DNA of 58,116 nucleotides. Origin: Alphaproteobacteria bacterium. GTDB lineage: Bacteria; Pseudomonadota; Alphaproteobacteria; Micavibrionales; Micavibrionaceae. Below, piece by piece: positions 1 to 9,169 of the stretch. A program made the position numbers and the translations under genes. The stretch is taken from positions 1 to 58,116 of the forward strand of contig JAGRIU010000033.1 of NCBI GenBank assembly GCA_020443075.1. Reading direction: 5' to 3'. Position 1 is the first letter of the stretch; each line of letters starts with the position of its first letter. A model generated the notes under the pieces. That model saw nothing but the letters and a program-made list of their open reading frames with translations. It was not told the DNA's origin and did not search any database.

Positions 1-1136
1 AAGACGGTCAAACAATCGCCGGACTGCTTCAGGAGAACGGCCTGAGCGGTCCTGACGCTTACCAGGTCGTAAAAACGCTGGGGAAATATTTCGACGTGCG
101 AACCGTCAAATCCGGTCAGGAAATCGGCTTGCATTACAAACCGGACGCTGAGGGCAAAGTTGAATTCGCCAAGCTGGACATGAAAATCAGCCCCGTCAAA
201 GAAGTCTCGATCACCCGCAAAGGCGCTGAAAACTTCACATCGGAAGTCCATGAAAAAGAACTCGTGCCGCGCACATACGGCCGCCGCGCGAAAATAGAAA
301 CCTCACTCTACGGCTCGGCCACCCGCGCCAACATCCCCTCCCAGATCATCGCCGAGTTGATCCGCATCTATTCCTGGAACATCGACTTCCAGCGCGACAT
401 TCGCCAGGGCGACAAAATCGAGGTTCTTTATGAAAGCATGGAAACCGAAGACGGCGAATTTGCCAACTACGGAAATATTCTCTACGCGAATTTGAGCGTC
501 GGCGGCAAAGACGTACCGATCTACCGCTTTAAAATGAAAGACGGACATGTTGACTACTTCCAGCCCGACGGCATGAGCATCCGCAAAACCTTAATGAAAA
601 CCCCGATCGACGGCGCCCGCGTATCCTCGGGCTTTGGCATGCGCCACCACCCGGTTCTGGGTTACAGCAAAATGCATAAAGGCATGGACTTCGCCGCCCC
701 GACCGGCACACCGATCTACGCCGCCGGTGACGGCACAATCGAACACGCAGGCCGCTTTAGCTCGTTCGGAAACTACATTCGCATCCGCCACAACTCGAAA
801 CTCAAAACAGCCTACGCGCACCTGCATAAAATCGCCAAAGGTGTAAAGGTCGGAGGCCGTGTCAAACAAGGACAAATCATCGGTTATGTCGGCACAACAG
901 GCCGCTCGACCGGCCCACACCTGCATTACGAAGTCCTTGTAAACAACGTGCAGGTCAACCCCAGAAGCGTGAAGCTCCCCACGGGAGAACAACTCACCGG
1001 ACAAGAGAAAAAGCGCTTCCAGTCTATCGTCGGCTCAGTTAAGCAACAATATGTCTCGCTGACGGAAGGACTAAAATTCGCTCACGCCGCGCAGCAGAAT
1101 AAATCCTCCTCCAACGAGGAAAACAACGGCTCATAA
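1..1136 (+). CDS. M23 family metallopeptidase, 5' end cut off by window
   Basis: The open frame runs from base 3 through an in-frame GTG at 96 to the stop at 1134-1136, so the true start lies left of the window. Residues before the GTG (a DGQTIAGLLQENGL stretch) fit the N-terminal region of this family. The C-terminal part holds the LytM/M23 zinc peptidase signature: HKGMDFAAPTGTPIYA near 680-720 and the GPHLHYEV motif near 910-935. Family knowledge: these periplasmic enzymes, or catalytically similar regulators, cleave peptidoglycan cross-links during growth or division. A short Lys/Asn/Ser-rich tail follows the domain. It converges on the SURF1 gene 15 bases away. The family is certain; the specific substrate is not. 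Confidence 0.9.
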   Translation, partial: DGQTIAGLLQENGLSGPDAYQVVKTLGKYFDVRTVKSGQEIGLHYKPDAEGKVEFAKLDMKISPVKEVSITRKGAENFTSEVHEKELVPRTYGRRAKIETSLYGSATRANIPSQIIAELIRIYSWNIDFQRDIRQGDKIEVLYESMETEDGEFANYGNILYANLSVGGKDVPIYRFKMKDGHVDYFQPDGMSIRKTLMKTPIDGARVSSGFGMRHHPVLGYSKMHKGMDFAAPTGTPIYAAGDGTIEHAGRFSSFGNYIRIRHNSKLKTAYAHLHKIAKGVKVGGRVKQGQIIGYVGTTGRSTGPHLHYEVLVNNVQVNPRSVKLPTGEQLTGQEKKRFQSIVGSVKQQYVSLTEGLKFAHAAQQNKSSSNEENNGS

Positions 1137-1151
1137 AAAAACGGGAATACG

Positions 1152-1844
1152 TTAGGCGTCGGAGCGTTTAACAAAACGCAAAACATAAACCACAACCAAC
1201 GCCCCAGCCATAGCAAACCAGAACATCGCATATTGCAGATGGTTGTTCGGCGGATAAACCCTGCGCACGTCCCCATCACCAAAGAAAGCTGCGTCAAATT
1301 TATAGCTCGCACTATCGGCCAAAAGATACGCCGGATAGATATCCTTTAAATCCTTGGCCGCAGCCACTTCCTGCATATCGAGCCGGAACCAGACGTCCTT
1401 CTCAGGCACATTCAGCGGCGTAAAAGTATTCCAGCGCGGCAGCCTCAACAAACCAGTAAAAGAAACCGGCTGCCCCTGCGCATGATAAATCGGCTGCGCC
1501 TTCAATGAATAGGGCGTCCAGCCCATATTCACGAGCAACGTCCCCGCTTCGGTTTCCAACGGCACAACCAGATCATATCCGGCCTGCTCATCGTGCATTT
1601 GCGGTGGCCCGAGAAGAAAAGCCTTATTGGCCAAAAACCGCCCGTTCACCGTCCCATATTCATATTCCGGAGCAACTTTTTGATACAGCGCAATCGGCTC
1701 TGAGCTTTTCGTAGCATATGCCGCATCAAGCTGCGCAATCAGCCCTTCCTTCCACGCCAAACGCTGCAATTGCCATGTCCCCAAAGCACACAATACACAC
1801 ACGCTTAAAACAGTAAAAAACGTCGCCCAAAATGGAAGCTTCAT
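1152..1844 (-). CDS. surf1: SURF1 family cytochrome oxidase assembly protein
   Basis: A 230-residue protein with an N-terminal membrane helix (about residues 5-24, ending GTWQLQRLAWKEGLI) and a C-terminal helix (about 205-225), separated by a periplasmic domain. This is the Surf1/Shy1 architecture. Conserved segments include the N-terminal GTWQLQRL and the GWTPYSL and NNHLQYAMFWF stretches. The family helps insert heme a into subunit I of aa3-type oxidase. It is the last gene of the oxidase operon; its ATG overlaps the stop of the DUF983 gene by 4 bases, so translation is probably coupled. Confidence 0.92.
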   Translation of the reverse strand: MKLPFWATFFTVLSVCVLCALGTWQLQRLAWKEGLIAQLDAAYATKSSEPIALYQKVAPEYEYGTVNGRFLANKAFLLGPPQMHDEQAGYDLVVPLETEAGTLLVNMGWTPYSLKAQPIYHAQGQPVSFTGLLRLPRWNTFTPLNVPEKDVWFRLDMQEVAAAKDLKDIYPAYLLADSASYKFDAAFFGDGDVRRVYPPNNHLQYAMFWFAMAGALVVVYVLRFVKRSDA

Positions 1845-2200
1845 TCGAAATCTCTAGCTCTATGCTTGAATTGCAGCGCCAAAATATACGCTTTCAAAGG
1901 CCGGAGCAGTCCCAATGTCAGCCCTAGCGCCAAAGCGCCCCATAAAGCCGCATGCACCCAAAGCGGCGGATGCACGGAAAACTCAAGCCACAACGCCAGA
2001 GGCACCAATAAAAATCCAAGCACAAAAATCAGAAAAACAGCCGGACCGTCCGCCGCATCGCCTTTGGAATAATCCAGCCCGCAAGCCGGACAAACATCTC
2101 GTAAATCCAGCGTAAAACCAGGTTTATACAAATCCCCTTCCCGGCAGCGCGGACATTTGCACGCCAGCGCCAGTTTAAACATATCCGGATCAGGAAACAT
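1841..2200 (-). CDS. DUF983 zinc-ribbon membrane protein
   Basis: A 119-residue protein with two CxxC pairs (CPRC near residue 16, CPAC near residue 37) that form a likely zinc ribbon. Two membrane helices follow (about 53-73 and 80-100). The segment YSKGDAADGPAVFLIF is the DUF983 hallmark. The biochemical role is unknown, but in alphaproteobacteria this family habitually sits between ctaE and SURF1, as here, so a part in oxidase assembly is inferred. It starts 15 bases after the ctaE stop and overlaps SURF1 by 4 bases. Confidence 0.88.
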   Translation of the reverse strand: MFPDPDMFKLALACKCPRCREGDLYKPGFTLDLRDVCPACGLDYSKGDAADGPAVFLIFVLGFLLVPLALWLEFSVHPPLWVHAALWGALALGLTLGLLRPLKAYILALQFKHRARDFE

Positions 2201-2215
2201 CCCCCAAAACGCTTC

Positions 2216-3121
2216 TTAATGAGCCGCCGCAGACGCTTCTAAGGCCGGATGAAAGCCTGTGTGATCAACGCCGGCAACATTTCCCCACCAATAAACAGCG
2301 ATAAACAGGAACAACCAGACCACATCAACGAAATGCCAATACCACGCCGCAGCCTCGAAACCGAAATGCTTCTCGGCCGTAAAATGCCCCTTCTTAGCCC
2401 GCAACCAGCATACAAACAGGAAAACAGTCCCGACAAAAACGTGGAAACCGTGGAAACCTGTCGCCATAAAGAATGTCGAAGGATAAATCCCCTCCGTAAA
2501 ACCGAAATGCGCGTGCGCATATTCATAAATCTGGAAGCATAAGAAGGAAAACCCTAGAAATACCGTAATCCCGAGTGCCTTGGCCATTTCCTGCGTCTTG
2601 CCTTCCAAAATCGCATGGTGCGCCCACGTCACCGTACACCCGGAAAGCAACAAGATCATCGTCATCAAAAACGGCAAGCCAAACGGCTCAATCACGTGCA
2701 GGTTTTGCGGCGGCCAGTGATAACCGATCGCCTCGGCCGGAAAAAATGCCGAAGCAAAAAACGCCCAGAAAAACGCGACAAAGAACATCACTTCCGAAGC
2801 AATAAACAAAGCCATCCCGAACCGGAACCCCACCTCGGCGATCTTTGTATGGGCTTTTTCAATCACGGATTCATAAATCACGTCTTTCCACCAAAAAAAC
2901 ATGCAAACCATAATCGCCGCCACACCGGCCAAAGGCCCCCAAGGGAAAGGTAAATTTGTCCCGCCATCGGCCAAAGCTTCGCGGTAACCGGGGAAATACG
3001 CCAGCATCATCGAGGCAAAAAACAGCCCCGCAAACGCACTGATCAAAGGCCAGATATTCGGCCGCACAAGGTGATAAGGATGCGGTCTGCCTGTAGTTGT
3101 ATATTCAAGATGATCAGCCAT
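2216..3121 (-). CDS. ctaE: Cytochrome c oxidase subunit III
   Basis: A 301-residue polytopic membrane protein matching the seven-helix subunit III of aa3-type oxidase. It contains HPYHLVRPNIWPL near the N-terminus, a SEVMFFVAFFWAFF helix, and the C-terminal FHGFHVFVGT and AAWYWHFVDVVWLF segments that are diagnostic of the family. Subunit III stabilises the catalytic core and helps proton uptake. It is preceded by a 113-base gap after ctaG that carries a stem-loop (3136-3187), so it may have its own expression signal within the operon. Confidence 0.97.
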   Translation of the reverse strand: MADHLEYTTTGRPHPYHLVRPNIWPLISAFAGLFFASMMLAYFPGYREALADGGTNLPFPWGPLAGVAAIMVCMFFWWKDVIYESVIEKAHTKIAEVGFRFGMALFIASEVMFFVAFFWAFFASAFFPAEAIGYHWPPQNLHVIEPFGLPFLMTMILLLSGCTVTWAHHAILEGKTQEMAKALGITVFLGFSFLCFQIYEYAHAHFGFTEGIYPSTFFMATGFHGFHVFVGTVFLFVCWLRAKKGHFTAEKHFGFEAAAWYWHFVDVVWLFLFIAVYWWGNVAGVDHTGFHPALEASAAAH

Positions 3122-3135
3122 GTTTTTAAATCCCC

Positions 3136-3187
3136 AAAGCCTGTATTAGAAAAATAAATTCAACAACTTGCTATTCTAAAAGGCTTT
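3136..3187. repeat. Inverted repeat upstream of ctaE
   Basis: Arms AAAGCC (3136-3141) and TTAGAA (3146-3151) pair with TTCTAA (3174-3179) and GGCTTT (3182-3187), giving a two-part 12-bp stem with small internal loops. It lies in the only sizeable gap inside the oxidase operon, between the ctaG stop and the ctaE start. It could be a processing or attenuation hairpin in the ctaE leader. No U-run follows on the transcribed strand, so a simple terminator is less likely. Confidence 0.5.
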
Positions 3188-3234
3188 AGACCGCCAATCA
3201 AGTAGGGAAACACACTTGTAGACACATTCACAAT

Positions 3235-3825
3235 TTAACGCTCGTAAAACTCTTCCAACGCGTGATCGAGTTCCTGCGATTCCGCCTTGAAAAAACTGTA
3301 AGACAGCGTAATCACCTTCACATCATCCATATTTGGATCGCCATCCATCGCCGGATCGACATAAAATAGAACAGGCATATCCGCCGCCTCTCCGGGGTTA
3401 AGCGTTTGCTCACCAAAACAAAAACACTGGATTTTGTGGAAATACTTTCCGGCCTTCAAAGGCGTAACGTTATACAAAGCGGTCCCCGTCACAGGCTGAT
3501 CCGCCTCGTTTTTCGCATAAAAAGAGGTCACCCCGCGCTGCCCCAATTGAACCTCAATCTCGCGCTGCTCAGGCTTAAAAACCCAAGGAAGATGCGGATC
3601 CGTATCGGCGTTAAACTGAATGATAACGCGCCGCTCCAACACCACATCCGGCAAAGAACTCGACACCTGCGTCGTCCCGCCAAACCCCGTCACCCGACAA
3701 AATAAGCCATATAAGGGCACAGACGCATAGGCTAGCCCGATCATCCCGGCAACCACACCCAGAACAATAAGGCCCAAACGGGCATTTTTACGACTTAAAT
3801 CTTTTGAAACAGGGCAGCCTTTCAT
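3235..3825 (-). CDS. ctaG: Cytochrome c oxidase copper chaperone CtaG (Cox11)
   Basis: A 196-residue protein with one N-terminal membrane anchor (about 17-40) and a periplasmic immunoglobulin-like domain that carries the Cu(I)-binding motif CFCF at residues 134-137. Family knowledge: CtaG/Cox11 delivers copper to the CuB site of subunit I. Its length is typical of the family. It sits in the expected order ctaB - small genes - ctaG - ctaE. The ATG at 3825 gives the sequence MKGCPVSKDLSRK, which leads directly into the anchor. Confidence 0.96.
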   Translation of the reverse strand: MKGCPVSKDLSRKNARLGLIVLGVVAGMIGLAYASVPLYGLFCRVTGFGGTTQVSSSLPDVVLERRVIIQFNADTDPHLPWVFKPEQREIEVQLGQRGVTSFYAKNEADQPVTGTALYNVTPLKAGKYFHKIQCFCFGEQTLNPGEAADMPVLFYVDPAMDGDPNMDDVKVITLSYSFFKAESQELDHALEEFYER

Positions 3826-3879
3826 GCCCTAAAGGATTAAAGGCACAGCGCGCAAAAGCAAGCATTTTTCGAAAGAAAC

Positions 3880-4197
3880 CTACTCTTGATCTTCTTTCTT
3901 CGGCGTCCCGCGTTCTTCGTTCAGCTTCTTGATATTCTCTTTATACTGATCAAGAGCCTTCTTGGCCGGGGCCTGAAAGCTTTTCTGACGCTCCAAAAGC
4001 AAACGGCGCATTTCATTGGCCTCTGTGCGGTAAGCAATCTGGCGCGTATAAAAATCACACACCCCTTCAGTCTCCAAATCAAGCTCGGCAGGCTTGGGAA
4101 CACCGCACGCATAAACATCGCCCGCCCGCGCCGCCGTTGGCATCACCACAAGAAGACCCAAAACCGTCAAGAAACAAAAACCGAAAATACGCATCAT
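3880..4197 (-). CDS. Small secreted protein of unknown function in the oxidase operon
   Basis: A 105-residue protein with a signal peptide (about 1-25, ending ARA before GDVYACG) and a mature part with two cysteines (ACG and GVCDFY). A charged helical C-terminal half follows (YKENIKKLNEERGTPKK). I do not recognise a named family. It lies between the CoxF-like gene and ctaG in the same orientation, which makes an export-side role near the oxidase plausible but unproven. An alternative is an unrelated periplasmic protein carried in the operon. Confidence 0.75.
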   Translation of the reverse strand: MMRIFGFCFLTVLGLLVVMPTAARAGDVYACGVPKPAELDLETEGVCDFYTRQIAYRTEANEMRRLLLERQKSFQAPAKKALDQYKENIKKLNEERGTPKKEDQE

Positions 4198-4258
4198 TTA
4201 AAACTCCCTTATACGCCTTTCATTGTAGCGCAAGATCAATCATAGCACAAATCAGGCC

Positions 4259-4378
4259 TTAAGCGCCCGAAATTTTAATCATCGTCACCGCCCAGATCAA
4301 AGCGCACAACCCCAAAATCATAGCCAGAACCATCAAATTCTTCTTCAGCTTTTTTTTATGAACTTCACTACGCGGCAT
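4259..4378 (-). CDS. CoxF-like 39-residue membrane protein
   Basis: A very short gene of 39 residues: a basic start (MPRSEVHKKKLKKN), one membrane helix (about 15-34) and the tail TMIKISGA. In alphaproteobacteria a tiny one-helix protein ending in a TIxKLG-like tail, often called CoxF, occupies exactly this place between ctaB and ctaG. The ATG overlaps the ctaB stop by 11 bases (4368-4378), which supports translational coupling. The function of the family is not established; a role in oxidase assembly is inferred from conserved position. Confidence 0.75.
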   Translation of the reverse strand: MPRSEVHKKKLKKNLMVLAMILGLCALIWAVTMIKISGA

Positions 4379-5261
4379 CAATCATCACCATCAAAAACAA
4401 GGCAAAAAGATAAAAAACGGAATACCCGAACATGACTTTGGCGTGTTTCAAATCATCGCTCGCGCACACCCGCACGCAAGACAGCAAAAACAAAGCCCCC
4501 AAAGCCGCCGCCACAAGGCCGTACAAAGGCCCGGCCAATCCTAAAAACGCCGGAGAAATACTCAAAGGCACGAGGATAAGCGTGTAAATCAGCATCTGAC
4601 GCTTCGTTGCTTTTGCCCCGGCCTGCACACTCATCATCGGAATATTCGCCCGTTTGTAATCTTCGTTTGCAAACAAGGACAAAGCCCAGAAATGCGGCGG
4701 CGTCCAAAAGAAAATAATCGCAAATAGAATGAGCGGATACAGCGTCACATCCCCCGTGACCGCGGCCCAGCCCACCATCGGCGGAAACGCCCCGGCCGCT
4801 CCGCCAATCACGATATTCTGCGGCGTCGAGCGTTTCAGCCACATCGTATAAACCACAACATAAAACACGTTGGCGAAGGCTAAAGTCCCCGCCGCCATCC
4901 AGTTCAGCGCCAGCCCCATCACCGCCACCGAGGCAATTGAGAGCACTAAACCGAACGCCAGCGCTTCGGCCGGATCCATACGCCCCATCGGCAAAGGCCG
5001 CGCCCGCGTGCGCTTCATCACCGCATCGATATCGCGGTCATACCACATATTGATCGCTCCGGCCGCCCCCGCATTCACCGCCAGACACATCATCGCCACA
5101 AATGCCAAAAACGGGTGCAAATCGGAAAAACCAGGCGCCGCCCACATGCCAGCCAGCCCGGTAAACACCACAAGGCTCATCACCTTGGGCTTTAACAGCG
5201 CATAAAAATCGGAAACCCGCGATTCTTCGTAGGCAGGGATCGGTGAAACAAGCTCGCTCAT
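4368..5261 (-). CDS. ctaB: Protoheme IX farnesyltransferase (heme O synthase)
   Basis: A 297-residue UbiA-superfamily membrane protein. The allylic diphosphate-binding motif NxxxDxxxD is at N71, D75 and D79 (NMWYDRDID), followed by KRTRARPLP, which is typical of CtaB/Cox10. The second loop reads FWTPPHFWALSLF, specific to heme O synthases. It transfers a farnesyl group to heme b, the step before heme a formation for the aa3 oxidase. It is encoded in the oxidase operon; the stop overlaps the CoxF-like start. Confidence 0.97.
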   Translation of the reverse strand: MSELVSPIPAYEESRVSDFYALLKPKVMSLVVFTGLAGMWAAPGFSDLHPFLAFVAMMCLAVNAGAAGAINMWYDRDIDAVMKRTRARPLPMGRMDPAEALAFGLVLSIASVAVMGLALNWMAAGTLAFANVFYVVVYTMWLKRSTPQNIVIGGAAGAFPPMVGWAAVTGDVTLYPLILFAIIFFWTPPHFWALSLFANEDYKRANIPMMSVQAGAKATKRQMLIYTLILVPLSISPAFLGLAGPLYGLVAAALGALFLLSCVRVCASDDLKHAKVMFGYSVFYLFALFLMVMIDAA

Positions 5262-5312
5262 GCCTCATGTTTAGCATGAAACATTGCAAAATCAATAAAA
5301 AGAAAGAAAAAC

Positions 5313-5780
5313 CTAAGCGGCAACCCGCGGCGAAGACGAAACAATATCAGACTTCAGAGCCTTAGGACGGTAACGGGAAGCAAGATCAGAAAACATAGAC
5401 GGCAAATTATTGGCTATATACCCGTCGCCCAACGTGTCCATCAAATTATTATAAAGCCCTTGCGCATTCCCAGATGTCTCCTGCTCAATCATCTCAACAA
5501 CGACATTCAAGGCCTCCACATTCCGGTACTGATCCAGAAGCACCAACGCCGACTGCAATGTCGCCTGCTGCGCGCCCGTCAGACCGAAATGATCGTCATT
5601 TCTGGCCGCACCGGCAAAAACCTGACCGAAAACCGGATTATGCGCCGCCAAAGTTCTTTGCCGCACGTTCGCCAACGCATGCCGCGCCTCAACCGGAGAG
5701 GGCTGCGTCACACACCCAAAAGTAAAAGCCAGCGGCCCCTTTTTAGGCACGACCACATCTGTAGACAATCCAAATCCCAT
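5313..5780 (-). CDS. Unknown 155-residue protein between ctaB and ctaD
   Basis: The protein has no signal peptide or membrane helix and no recognisable motif. It is mostly helical in appearance, with segments such as VEARHALANVRQRTL and QATLQSALVLLDQYRN, and ends in a Ser/Arg-rich tail. It shares strand and close spacing with ctaB (51 bases) and ctaD (59 bases) and so is probably co-transcribed. This is not a standard member of the oxidase operon. I cannot assign a function; the composition resembles a soluble cytoplasmic protein. Confidence 0.7.
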   Translation of the reverse strand: MGFGLSTDVVVPKKGPLAFTFGCVTQPSPVEARHALANVRQRTLAAHNPVFGQVFAGAARNDDHFGLTGAQQATLQSALVLLDQYRNVEALNVVVEMIEQETSGNAQGLYNNLMDTLGDGYIANNLPSMFSDLASRYRPKALKSDIVSSSPRVAA

Positions 5781-5839
5781 GAAACTTTATTAGCACTTAC
5801 TTGAGAAAAATGCAAATATTATTTCATAAAAAATTATGG

Positions 5840-7498
<1,659 letters not shown>

Positions 7499-7505
7499 CT
7501 ACAGA

Positions 7506-8297
7506 CTAATATTCTTCCTTGGCCTTCACGACCCACTGCGCAAATTCATCCTTCGGCACAGCCGTAATCTCGATCGGCATGAAGGCATGGTCTTTCCCGC
7601 ACAACTCCGAACATTGCCCGAAATACGTCCCCGGCTTTTTAATCCGCAACCAAGTTTCATTCAACCGCCCGGGCACAGCATCAATCTTCACACCCAACGA
7701 TGGAACGGCCCATGAGTGAATCACATCTCCGGCCGTCACCTGAACGGCGATATTCGTATCAACAGGCAAGACAATCTTGTTATCCGTCGAAAGCAAACGC
7801 TGCTCGCCCTTGGCCGGATCAATATCCTTATCGGCAATCATATAGGAGGAAAACGCAATCCCGTCCTGATCAGGATACTCATAATCCCAGTACCACTGCC
7901 GCCCGACAACTTTTAAAGTCATTTCCGGGTTTTCAACGCGGTCTGTGTAATACAGGAGCTTCAAAGACGGCACCGCAATCACGACCAAAATCACAATCGG
8001 AACAACCGTCCAGATCACTTCAATCAACACATTGTGAGAAAATTGCGCAGGCTCGGGGTTGGCTTTAGCGTTATACCGCAAGACAACCCAAATCAGTAAA
8101 AGCAAAACAAAAAGCGCAATCCCCGAAATAATCCAGAGCATCATGTAGTGAAACTGACCAATATGCTCAGCCGAAGGCGAAGCCGGCGCCTGCAAATTAA
8201 CCTCCCAAGGCATCGCCAGCCCGTCGGCCAAAGCCGATCCGGCAAACCCCAAAGTCAAAACGGAAAGAACAAGAGCAAAAACGGATAAAATCTTCAT
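7506..8297 (-). CDS. ctaC: Cytochrome c oxidase subunit II
   Basis: A 263-residue protein with a signal peptide (about 1-24), two membrane helices (about 50-73 and 92-115) and a periplasmic cupredoxin domain. All CuA ligands are present: H194, C229, E231, C233, H237 and M240 (FGQCSELCGKDHAFM). No fused cytochrome c domain is visible, so it takes electrons from a separate cytochrome c. It is the first gene of the operon, 43 bases before ctaD; the promoter should lie within 8298-8428. Confidence 0.97.
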   Translation of the reverse strand: MKILSVFALVLSVLTLGFAGSALADGLAMPWEVNLQAPASPSAEHIGQFHYMMLWIISGIALFVLLLLIWVVLRYNAKANPEPAQFSHNVLIEVIWTVVPIVILVVIAVPSLKLLYYTDRVENPEMTLKVVGRQWYWDYEYPDQDGIAFSSYMIADKDIDPAKGEQRLLSTDNKIVLPVDTNIAVQVTAGDVIHSWAVPSLGVKIDAVPGRLNETWLRIKKPGTYFGQCSELCGKDHAFMPIEITAVPKDEFAQWVVKAKEEY

Positions 8298-8379
8298 TAT
8301 ATTTTCTATTTCTAATATAAAATCCCCATGCGCCAGACACCGAATATAAGCGCAACGTAAGCTTAGGAATATATAGAAT

Positions 8380-8421
8380 AAAAAATCAAGTACAAGCTTG
8401 TTTTAAAACTAATTTTGTACT
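8380..8421 (-). terminator. Probable terminator of rsmE
   Basis: The inverted repeat AGTACAA (8389-8395) and TTGTACT (8415-8421) lies just after the rsmE stop. On the minus strand it is followed by a T-rich run (about 8380-8387). The loop contains the self-complementary ACAAGCTTGT. It would separate rsmE from the ctaC promoter region. The stem is AT-rich, so strength is uncertain. Confidence 0.45.
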
Positions 8422-8428
8422 GAAAAAC

Positions 8429-9169
8429 CTAAAGAGGATTCCCCCGGTCCAGCACATGCGACAAACAGGCCAGCCCGGCTGTTTCCGCGCGCAACAAGCG
8501 CTCACCGAGCGAAACAGGCCGTACGCATTGAAGTCCAGATAAAAAGTCAAACTCCTCCGGCGTAAATCCACCCGCCGGTCCAATGAGAAATGCCAAAGCT
8601 CCTTCATACCCAGACAAAGCCTGCGCCAAAGTCGGTGTCTCCGGCCTGCGCTCGGCCCCCCAGAATACGGGAGTATCCACGCTCCACTTCACCATCTTCG
8701 CCTTTAAATCCTCCAGCGGATGCAAAACCGGAATATCCAGCCGCTCGCACTGCTCGGACGCTTCAATCAACTGTAGCCCCGCGCGCTCCTCATTAATTTT
8801 GCGGTGCTCCGTACGCGCCGTCAAAACAGGATGCAACGCCGTAGCCCCGAGCTCCGCCGCTTTTTCCACCAGAAAATCCAGCCTGTTTTTCTGCAAAGGC
8901 GTAAAAATCAGATGCACTTCGGGCGCCTTCACAGGCTGCACTTTCACCTGCTCAAGCGGCAAAACGCGCCCGTCTTTTTTCCCCAGCGCTTCAATCTCGC
9001 CAAGCCATTCCCCGTCGCGTCCGTTAAACAAACGCACCAGATCGCCCGGTTCGCGGCGCATCACATTGCGCAGATAATGAACCTGCTCGCTTGGCAAAGT
9101 GACAAGTGATTGCGCCGAAAGATTCTGCGGCGTATAAAGACGTTGATATTTATAAAGCTTAGAATCCAT
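8429..9169 (-). CDS. rsmE: 16S rRNA (uracil-1498-N3)-methyltransferase RsmE
   Basis: A 246-residue SPOUT-class methyltransferase. The C-terminal trefoil-knot signature is clear: FLIGPAGGFTPEEFD followed by SLGERLLRAETAGLACLS. The N-terminal PUA-like part contains HYLRNVMRREPGDLVRLFNG. The enzyme methylates U1498 of 16S rRNA. I chose the ATG at 9169 (MDSKLYKYQRLY); a longer frame to 9217 would add 16 residues that run into ubiA and lack family similarity. The chosen start overlaps the divergent ubiA start by two bases. Confidence 0.93.
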   Translation of the reverse strand: MDSKLYKYQRLYTPQNLSAQSLVTLPSEQVHYLRNVMRREPGDLVRLFNGRDGEWLGEIEALGKKDGRVLPLEQVKVQPVKAPEVHLIFTPLQKNRLDFLVEKAAELGATALHPVLTARTEHRKINEERAGLQLIEASEQCERLDIPVLHPLEDLKAKMVKWSVDTPVFWGAERRPETPTLAQALSGYEGALAFLIGPAGGFTPEEFDFLSGLQCVRPVSLGERLLRAETAGLACLSHVLDRGNPL

